In this document: positions 19,711 through 24,301 of the stretch, in pieces
Layout of the letters: the number at the start of each line of letters is the position of its first letter
Numbering within the stretch: position 1 is the first letter of the stretch
Source: an uncultured Bacilli bacterium
GTDB taxonomy: Bacteria; Bacillota_I; Bacilli_A; RF39; UBA660
Direction of reading: 5' to 3'
DNA length: 24,301 nucleotides
Assembly: GCA_944358665.1 (NCBI GenBank)
Contig: CALVRP010000134.1
Location: 1 to 24,301, forward strand
The notes under the pieces: generated by a model
The model's database searches: none
Seen by the model: the letters and a program-made list of their open reading frames with translations, nothing else
Told to the model about the DNA's origin: nothing
Position numbers and translations under genes: made by a program

Positions 19711-19899
19711 GTGAAAAAAGTAGGAAAGTTTTTTGCTGGTGTTAAAAAAGAAATGGGTAGAGTAAGGTGGCCGAAGAAAAAAGATATGGTTAAATATTCT
19801 ACAGCTATATTAGTTTGCGTTGTTGTGTTTGCCGCTTTCTTTGTTGCCTCTGATGTTATTATTGCTGGAATTAGAACGTTTGCGGAGGAGAATTTATAA
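19711..19899 (+). CDS. secE: Preprotein translocase subunit SecE
   Basis: 62 residues, the one-helix form typical of Gram-positives. SecE clamps SecY in the SecYEG export channel. The conserved cytoplasmic amphipathic region FAGVKKEMGRVRWPKKKDMV (residues 6-25) precedes one membrane helix (about 29-53). The start is GTG at 19711, after AGGTGAT. The nusG ATG shares the last base of the secE stop. The rpmG gene for L33, usually upstream, is absent. Confidence 0.95.
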   Translation: MKKVGKFFAGVKKEMGRVRWPKKKDMVKYSTAILVCVVVFAAFFVASDVIIAGIRTFAEENL

Positions 19900-20423
19900 T
19901 GCAAAAAGAATGGTATGTTGTAAACACTTATTCAGGACATGAGAATAAAGTAAAAGAAAAATTAGAAATGCGCGCTAGTTCTATGGGGATGGAAGATTAT
20001 ATTTTAAGGGTAGTTGTTCCTGAACAAACAGAAATTAGTGAAGATGGCAAAGAGAAAGTAAAAAAAATGTTTCCAGGTTATATATTGGTTGAAATGGTTA
20101 TGACTGATGAAGCTTGGTTCGTTGTTCGTAATACTCCAGGTGTTACTGGCTTTATTGGTTCTTCAGGAAAAGGAGCTAAACCATTCCCACTTACGACTGA
20201 AGAAGTTGACCGAGTTCTTGGCTCAATGGGTATGAGTAGACTTGATTTAAATAACGACTTAAAAGAAGGAGAAAGTGTTAAAGTTGTAGATGGCCCATTT
20301 AGTGGTATGTATGGCAAAATTAAATCAGTTGATGTTGCAAATGCTATGTTAGAAGTGGCTCTAGATTTATTTGGTCAAGAAACTGTTGTTGAACTTAAAT
20401 TATCACAAATTAACAAGGCTTAA
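19899..20423 (+). CDS. nusG: Transcription termination/antitermination factor NusG
   Basis: 174 residues, the normal size. NusG binds RNA polymerase and controls pausing. It has an N-terminal NGN domain (EWYVVNTYSGHENKVKEKLE, the polymerase-binding VPEQTEISEDGKEKV region and KKMFPGYILVEMVM) and a C-terminal KOW domain (about residues 120-174: GESVKVVDGPFSGMYGKIKS). GGAGGAG lies upstream within secE. Transcripts end at the terminator that overlaps its stop. Confidence 0.97.
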   Translation: MQKEWYVVNTYSGHENKVKEKLEMRASSMGMEDYILRVVVPEQTEISEDGKEKVKKMFPGYILVEMVMTDEAWFVVRNTPGVTGFIGSSGKGAKPFPLTTEEVDRVLGSMGMSRLDLNNDLKEGESVKVVDGPFSGMYGKIKSVDVANAMLEVALDLFGQETVVELKLSQINKA

Positions 20424-20440
20424 AATAGGCCTTGTTTTAT
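20412..20440 (+). terminator. Intrinsic terminator after nusG
   Basis: AACAAGGC (20412-20419) pairs with GCCTTGTT (20429-20436), then TTAT. It separates secE-nusG from rplKA. Confidence 0.75.
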
Positions 20441-20511
20441 TAATAAAAATATATAAATATCATACATTTAAACAGATAATGCATATTTTATTGTAAAATT
20501 CATACAAAAAG

Positions 20512-20540
20512 TTTACATTTTTATAAAAATGTGTTATTAT
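20512..20540 (+). promoter_or_regulatory. rplK-rplA promoter
   Basis: TTTACA (20512-20517), a 17-bp spacer and TATTAT (20535-20540), with TG at 20532-20533. Predicted start near 20547. Confidence 0.7.
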
Positions 20541-20569
20541 TAAATAGCTGTATTTATGTGCAGTTTATA

Positions 20570-20609
20570 TAGTGGGAGATTGATAAGCGGATGATCATTA
20601 TGACCACTA
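20570..20609 (+). promoter_or_regulatory. Ribosomal protein L1-type operator in the rplK leader
   Basis: TAGTGG (20570-20575) pairs with CCACTA (20604-20609). Inside lie GGGAG (20574-20578) and GATGA (20590-20594), the two loop elements shared by L1 binding sites on 23S rRNA and on L11-L1 mRNAs. This predicts that free L1 blocks translation of rplK and rplA. The assignment rests on motif and position. Confidence 0.65.
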
Positions 20610-20639
20610 CGCGAAAAAAATATTTAGGAGGTGTTTTTC

Positions 20640-21065
20640 GTGGCAAATGTCGCAAAGAAAATAAAATTACAAATTCCGGCTGGAAAAGCAACACCAGCAC
20701 CACCAGTTGGTACAGTGCTAGGGCCTGCGGGAATTAACTTACAAGAATTTTGTACTAAATATAATGATGCAACTAAAGATAAAATGGGAGATATTCTACC
20801 AGTTGAAATCACTATTTATGAAGATAGAAGTTTTGACTTTGTAGTAAAAACTCCACCAACTGCATTTTTAATTAAGAAATTTAGCAAAATTCAGAAAGGG
20901 TCAACTAAGGGTAGAAATGAAGTTGTAGCAACTCTTACTGAAGATCAAATTAAAGAAATTGCTGAAATCAAAATGCCTGATTTAAACTGTTATACTTTGG
21001 AAGATGCTATTAAAATAGTTAAAGGAACAGCATTAAATATGGGTGTAAATGTTGAAGAAAAATAA
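20640..21065 (+). CDS. rplK: 50S ribosomal protein L11
   Basis: 141 residues, exactly the usual length when the GTG at 20640 is used. An in-frame GTG at 20631 overlaps the AGGAGGTG ribosome binding site and would add three residues, so it is rejected. L11 forms the GTPase-associated centre with 23S rRNA helices 43-44. Signatures: KLQIPAGKATPAPPVGTVLG, PAGINLQEFC, PVEITIYEDRSFDFVVKTPP and the C-terminal DLNCYTLEDAIKIVKGTALN. Confidence 0.98.
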   Translation: MANVAKKIKLQIPAGKATPAPPVGTVLGPAGINLQEFCTKYNDATKDKMGDILPVEITIYEDRSFDFVVKTPPTAFLIKKFSKIQKGSTKGRNEVVATLTEDQIKEIAEIKMPDLNCYTLEDAIKIVKGTALNMGVNVEEK

Positions 21066-21069
21066 ATAA

Positions 21070-21115
21070 CATAGGTATTACCTATGTGGGAGGAATAATC
21101 CGCAAATACCACATA
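21070..21115 (+). promoter_or_regulatory. Mutually exclusive hairpins between rplK and rplA
   Basis: CATAGGT (21070-21076) can pair with ACCTATG (21080-21086). Alternatively TATGTGG (21083-21089) pairs with CCACATA (21109-21115). The two share bases and cannot form together. The second contains GTGGGAGG like the L1 operator upstream of rplK. It may be a second L1 site or a switch controlling rplA translation. Confidence 0.45.
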
Positions 21116-21128
21116 AGGAGGAATTATA

Positions 21129-21824
21129 ATGAAAAAAAGTAAAAAGTATGAAGAAGCTGCTAAAAAAGTGGAAAAAAACAAACTTTATACTAAAGAAGAT
21201 GCTATTAAACTAGTAAAAGAAACATCAGTTACTAACTTTGATGCTTCTGTAGAGCTTGCAATGCACTTAAACTTAGACACTAGAAAAGCTGATCAACAGT
21301 TAAGAGGTGCTGCTTTACTTCCAAAAGGAACTGGTAAAACTAAAAAGGTATTAGTAATTGCTAAAGGTGATGCTGCGGCTGCTGCTAAAGAAGCTGGAGC
21401 TGACTATGTAGGTGATACTGATTTACTAGATAAAATAGCTAAAGAAAATTGGTTTGATTTTGATGTTATTGTAGCAACTCCAGATATGATGCCTGCTTTA
21501 GGTAAATTAGGACGTGTGCTTGGACCAAAAGGTTTAATGCCAAATCCTAAAACTGGAACTGTTACAGTAGATACTAAAAAAGCAGTTGAAGAAATAAAGA
21601 AAGGCCGTGTTGAGTATAGAACTGATTCATTTGGTAATGTTCATGCTTTAATTGGTAAGGTTTCGTTTAGTGATGAAGATTTAATGGCAAACTTAGTTGC
21701 TTTTGTAACTCTTATTGCTAAATCAAAACCAAGCGTTGTTAAAGGCGCATTTATCAAAAACATTTCAATCGCTTCAACTATGGGCCCTGGAATTAAAATT
21801 GATATAAATAGTTTTGACTTTTAA
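21129..21824 (+). CDS. rplA: 50S ribosomal protein L1
   Basis: 231 residues, standard length. L1 forms the mobile stalk at the tRNA exit site and represses its own operon. Conserved stretches: VELAMHLNLDTRKADQQLRG, DVIVATPDMMPALGKLGRVL, GPKGLMPNPKTGTVT and the C-terminal KPSVVKGAFIKNISIASTMG followed by PGIKID. AAGGAGG lies 7 bases before the ATG. The rplJ promoter is embedded in its last codons. Confidence 0.98.
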   Translation: MKKSKKYEEAAKKVEKNKLYTKEDAIKLVKETSVTNFDASVELAMHLNLDTRKADQQLRGAALLPKGTGKTKKVLVIAKGDAAAAAKEAGADYVGDTDLLDKIAKENWFDFDVIVATPDMMPALGKLGRVLGPKGLMPNPKTGTVTVDTKKAVEEIKKGRVEYRTDSFGNVHALIGKVSFSDEDLMANLVAFVTLIAKSKPSVVKGAFIKNISIASTMGPGIKIDINSFDF

Positions 21825-21842
21825 TAATTAATATGATATAAT
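21814..21842 (+). promoter_or_regulatory. rplJ-rplL promoter
   Basis: TTGACT (21814-21819), a 17-bp spacer and TATAAT (21837-21842), with TG at 21834-21835. The -35 lies in the rplA coding sequence. Confidence 0.85.
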
Positions 21843-21849
21843 TTAGTCA

Positions 21850-21965
21850 TTGAAACAAAAACCGTAGACAGTAGGTGCGTAAAGCTTAATTTCCTACCGA
21901 GGGATTTATTTGTTAAATCTTTTGCTCTGTCTCGGACAGGGCTTTTATTTACGGTAATTATAAAG
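21850..21965 (+). promoter_or_regulatory. L10-type ribosomal protein leader
   Basis: The rplJ leader contains ACCGTAGACAGTAGGTGC (from about 21861), then TCCTACCGAGG and GCTCTGTCTCGGACAGGGC, ending in TTACGGT that pairs back to ACCGTA. The CCGTAGACAGTAGGTG / CCTACCGAGG core matches the known Bacillota L10 leader, to which the L10-L12 complex binds to repress rplJL. Confidence 0.85.
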
Positions 21966-21977
21966 GAGGTGCACAAA

Positions 21978-22469
21978 GTGGCAAATCAAAAAATCCTAGA
22001 TAAAAAACAAGAAATAATTAGTGAAATTAGCGAAAAAACAAAAAATGCTAGTTCAACAATATTCTTTGAATATCAAGGTTTAACTGCTGAAGAAACTAAT
22101 GAACTTAGAAGAAAACTAAGAGAAAATGATTCAGAGTTAAAGATTTACAAAAACACTTTAGTTAAAAGAGCGTATGATGCGTTAAATATTGATTTGGCTG
22201 AAGAGCTTAAAGGGCCTAAAGCTGTAGCTTTTGGTACTGATGCAGTTGCGCCAATTAAAGTGTTAAGTGATTTCGCTAAAAAACATCCGGCCTTAGAATT
22301 AAAAGCTGGTATTGTTGAAGGTGAAATTGCTGATGAAGCAAAATTAAAAGAATTATCAACCATTCCATCAAGAGAAGGCTTACTTACAATGCTTGCTGGT
22401 GGACTTATGGGGACTGTTCGCGACTTATCAATTTGTTTAGATTTATATAGTGATGGGTTGGAAAAATAG
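21978..22469 (+). CDS. rplJ: 50S ribosomal protein L10
   Basis: 163 residues. L10 anchors the L7/L12 stalk. The N-terminal RNA-binding half has EISEKTKNASSTIFFEYQGL, TAEETNELRRKLREN and LKIYKNTLVKRAYD. The C-terminal helix that binds L12 dimers is seen in the final segment (LTMLAGGLMGTVRDLSICLD). The GTG at 21978 is preceded by AAGGAGGTG (21964-21971); an in-frame GTG at 21969 is inside that site. The structured leader upstream predicts autoregulation. Confidence 0.97.
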   Translation: MANQKILDKKQEIISEISEKTKNASSTIFFEYQGLTAEETNELRRKLRENDSELKIYKNTLVKRAYDALNIDLAEELKGPKAVAFGTDAVAPIKVLSDFAKKHPALELKAGIVEGEIADEAKLKELSTIPSREGLLTMLAGGLMGTVRDLSICLDLYSDGLEK

Positions 22470-22491
22470 AAATTAGAAAGGAATGATTTAA

Positions 22492-22860
22492 ATGGCAAAA
22501 TTTACAAAAGAAGAATTTATCGATGGTCTTAAAGAAATGACTATTTTAGAAGTAAAAGAATTAGTAGACGCTATGAAGGAGGAATTTGGTGTAGATCCAT
22601 CAGCTGTTGCTGTAGCTGCTGCTCCAGCTGCAAGTGAAGAAGCTGCTGGTCCTAGTACTGTAACTTTAGTTCTTACAAACGCTGGTGGAAATAAAATACC
22701 AGTTATCAAATTAGTAAGAGATATTACTGGTTTAGGACTTAAAGAAGCTAAAGAAATCGCTGATAATGGTGGAAACATTAAAGAAGATATTTCTACTGAT
22801 GAAGCTAATGAATTAAAAGCTAAATTCGAAGAAGCTGGCGCTACTGTAGAATTAAAATAA
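22492..22860 (+). CDS. rplL: 50S ribosomal protein L7/L12
   Basis: 122 residues. The multi-copy stalk protein that recruits translational GTPases. It shows the N-terminal dimerisation helices (DGLKEMTILEVKELVDAMKE), an Ala-rich hinge (about 35-52) and the C-terminal globular domain with VIKLVRDITGLGLKEAKEIA. GAAAGGAA precedes the ATG. It is followed by a hairpin that probably tunes readthrough toward rpoB. Confidence 0.98.
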   Translation: MAKFTKEEFIDGLKEMTILEVKELVDAMKEEFGVDPSAVAVAAAPAASEEAAGPSTVTLVLTNAGGNKIPVIKLVRDITGLGLKEAKEIADNGGNIKEDISTDEANELKAKFEEAGATVELK

Positions 22861-22872
22861 TTAGCCAGCCTT

Positions 22873-22903
22873 AAAGCCTGCACTTTTTAGTGCGGGCTTT
22901 AGC
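22873..22903 (+). terminator. Hairpin (terminator/attenuator) after rplL
   Basis: AAAGCCTGCACT (22873-22884) pairs with AGTGCGGGCTTT (22889-22900), 12 bp including one G-U, with a TTTT loop. The T tail is weak, fitting a partial terminator. Confidence 0.7.
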
Positions 22904-22927
22904 CGTTTATAAAAAGGGAGAAAAAAC

Positions 22928-23500
22928 ATGTCACATTATTTTACGAATGATAATTTAGAAAGCAATGAAAAAGAAATTAAAGTAAAAGTTAGAGGAGAAA
23001 ATTATACTTTTATAACTGATAATGGTGTTTTTTCTAAAAGAGGTTTGGACTTTGGAACTAGAACTCTTTTAGAAAGCATACCTAATATTAAAGGAGAAGT
23101 TTTAGATTTGGGCTGTGGTTATGGTCCGGTTGGCATTGTTTTAGCGGCTTCGTGTACAGTTGATATGGTTGATATTAATGAGAGAAGTGTTAATTTAGCT
23201 ATTCGTAATGCCGAAATAAATAACCGTAAAGTTAATGCTTTTGTAAGTAATATTTATGAAAAAGTCACAAAAAAATATGATTATATTGTTACTAATCCGC
23301 CAATTAGGGCGGGAAAAAAAGTCCTTTATGAATTTTTATTTAAGGCAAATAATTACTTAAAACCAGATGGCCAGCTTTGGCTGGTGATTCACAAAGATCA
23401 AGGGGCAAAAAGTACATTTAAGGAACTATCAAAAATGTATGAGACAACACTAATAAATAAAAATAAAGGATTTTATATAATTATGTGTAAAAAGCGTTGA
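22928..23500 (+). CDS. YbxB/RsmC-like class I methyltransferase
   Basis: 190 residues. A Rossmann-fold S-adenosylmethionine enzyme with motif I VLDLGCGYGPVGIVLA (about residues 59-74), the acidic loop VDMVDINERSV and the catalytic NPPIRAG (residues 122-128), typical of RsmC-type rRNA guanine-N2 methyltransferases. Bacillus has ybxB at the same place between rplL and rpoB. The target is presumably 16S rRNA, by family. A GGGAG site precedes the ATG. Its last codon and TGA stop form part of the rpoB -35 box. Confidence 0.9.
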   Translation: MSHYFTNDNLESNEKEIKVKVRGENYTFITDNGVFSKRGLDFGTRTLLESIPNIKGEVLDLGCGYGPVGIVLAASCTVDMVDINERSVNLAIRNAEINNRKVNAFVSNIYEKVTKKYDYIVTNPPIRAGKKVLYEFLFKANNYLKPDGQLWLVIHKDQGAKSTFKELSKMYETTLINKNKGFYIIMCKKR

Positions 23501-23525
23501 CAAGTTGCTACTAAACGTTTATAAT
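23497..23525 (+). promoter_or_regulatory. Perfect consensus rpoB promoter
   Basis: TTGACA (23497-23502), a 17-bp spacer and TATAAT (23520-23525). The -35 overlaps the stop codon of the methyltransferase gene. The predicted start is near 23532. Confidence 0.9.
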
Positions 23526-23531
23526 TATAAA

Positions 23532-23595
23532 TTGGCGGCATATACTTTTTTTGGTATATGGACACACAAAAAAACTAGTCTATAGGGGTGAAAAC
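23532..23595 (+). promoter_or_regulatory. Structured rpoB leader
   Basis: CATATAC (23538-23544) can pair with GTATATG (23553-23559), with a T-rich loop. AGGGGTGA then precedes the TTG start. The function of the hairpin is unknown. Confidence 0.4.
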
Positions 23596-24301
23596 TTGGC
23601 TTATACAATTAAAAAGATTAATGACAAGCGTGAGAGAAGAAGTTACGCAAAAACAAAAAATGCACTTGAACTTTCTAATTTATTAGAAATTCAAAAGAAA
23701 TCATATGAATGGTTTTTAACTGAGGGTATAAAAGAGGTTTTTGATGATATTTTTCCAGTGGAGAGTTTTACTGGAAATTTATCGCTTGAATTTGGCGAGT
23801 ATACCTTCGAAGAACCTCGTTACACAATTAAGCAGTGTAAAGAAAGATATTCAACTTATGCAGCTCCACTTAGGGTTGAAGCAAGACTTTTTAATGTGGA
23901 AACAGGAGAAGTTAAAGAACAAGAGATTTATCTAGGTGATATGCCACTTATGACTGAGAGTGGATCTTTCATTATTAATGGTGCCGAAAGAGCAATTGTT
24001 TCTCAATTAGTAAGATCTCCATCTGTTTACTTTAGTAAAGAAGTAGACAAGAAAAATGGTCGTATTACTATTGGCTCACAAATTATCCCTTCACACGGAA
24101 CTTGGCTTGAATATGAAACTGATGCTAGAGGTATTGTCTATGTACGAATTGATAGAACAAGAAAAGTTCCAATTACTACGCTTTTAAGAGCAATTGGACT
24201 TTCAAGCGATGAAGATATTCTTGATTTGTTTGGTGAAGATGAATATATTTTAAAAACAATTGAAAAAGACACCAATAAAAATACAGATGAAGCTTTAATT
24301 G
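23596..24301 (+). CDS. rpoB: RNA polymerase beta subunit, N-terminal part (runs off the window)
   Basis: The reading frame opens at a TTG (23596) five bases after AGGGGTGA and continues past the window end; about 235 residues are visible. The start reads MAYTIKKINDKRERRSYAK. The beta-subunit N-terminus is clear: LELSNLLEIQKKSYEWFL, FTGNLSLEFGEYTFEEPRY, the protrusion APLRVEARLFNVETGEVKEQ, MPLMTESGSFIINGAERAIV, SQLVRSPSVYFSKEVDKKNG and WLEYETDARGIVYVRIDRTR. This is the core catalytic subunit and rifamycin target; the resistance region lies beyond the window. It has its own consensus promoter in addition to any readthrough from rplJL. Confidence 0.97.
   Translation, partial: MAYTIKKINDKRERRSYAKTKNALELSNLLEIQKKSYEWFLTEGIKEVFDDIFPVESFTGNLSLEFGEYTFEEPRYTIKQCKERYSTYAAPLRVEARLFNVETGEVKEQEIYLGDMPLMTESGSFIINGAERAIVSQLVRSPSVYFSKEVDKKNGRITIGSQIIPSHGTWLEYETDARGIVYVRIDRTRKVPITTLLRAIGLSSDEDILDLFGEDEYILKTIEKDTNKNTDEALI

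Noticed and set aside
22488..22883. 131-codon ORF on the minus strand opposite rplL
   Set aside because: It mirrors the Ala/Glu-rich codons of rplL and has no promoter or ribosome binding site.
1..24301. CRISPR arrays, tRNA or rRNA genes, complete insertion sequences
   Set aside because: I saw no regularly spaced repeats, no tRNA-like TTCRA / CCA patterns, no conserved rRNA segments and no transposase.

Overview
This window is AT-rich chromosomal DNA from a low-GC Gram-positive bacterium (Bacillota), most likely an uncultured gut Bacilli/Mollicutes-related lineage. Three things point there. Genes carry strong AGGAGG-type ribosome binding sites and mostly extended -10 promoters (TGnTATAAT). 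The gene order matches two classic Bacillus neighbourhoods: rimM-trmD-rplS-lepB-rbgA, and mrnC-rlmB-sigH-secE-nusG-rplKA-rplJL-ybxB-rpoB. TGA is used as a stop (mraY, rimM, trmD, rlmB), so this is the standard bacterial code and not the Mycoplasma code. Cell-wall genes (PBP, mraY, ftsW) show that the cell makes peptidoglycan.

Layout. At 1-2.3 kb a 5'-truncated cardiolipin synthase abuts a fragment that reads like a large serine recombinase N-terminus; a small lipoprotein and a CapA-type phosphatase follow. At 2.3-4.3 kb are a DedA membrane protein, a Nudix hydrolase and an antitoxin/toxin pair with a consensus promoter and a 10-bp inverted-repeat operator. At 4.4-8.4 kb, on the minus strand, lies a reduced division/cell-wall operon: PBP with PASTA, then mraY, then ftsW. 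At 8.5-8.9 kb is a lone type IV pilin-like gene. At 8.9-9.15 kb, in what looks like an empty spacer, I see a candidate type I toxin-antitoxin locus. It has a small hydrophobic peptide on the minus strand and a convergent ~60-nt plus-strand RNA with its own promoter and terminator. Split repeats allow that RNA to pair with the peptide mRNA leader.

At 9.3-12.6 kb is the rRNA/tRNA-modification and ribosome block: a TrmH-family methyltransferase, rimM, trmD, an unknown gene, rplS with an L19-type leader, and lepB. At 12.6-16.7 kb is an accessory segment wedged between lepB and rbgA: an acyltransferase, an unknown gene, a Bro-N/DinD-like gene and an internally shortened RhuM-like gene. The 5' end of rbgA is duplicated on both sides of the RhuM gene (29-bp direct repeats), which marks an insertion scar.

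At 16.7-24.3 kb is the translation/transcription block: rbgA; an apparent nucleotidyltransferase-MrnC fusion; rlmB; a SigH-like sigma factor; secE; nusG; rplK and rplA with an L1-type operator; rplJ and rplL with an L10 leader; a YbxB/RsmC-like methyltransferase; and the 5' part of rpoB behind a perfect consensus promoter. The usual yacP and rpmG are absent. Several starts were moved downstream to fit the ribosome binding sites (capA, dedA, antitoxin, ftsW, pilin, lepB, rbgA, rplK, rplJ).
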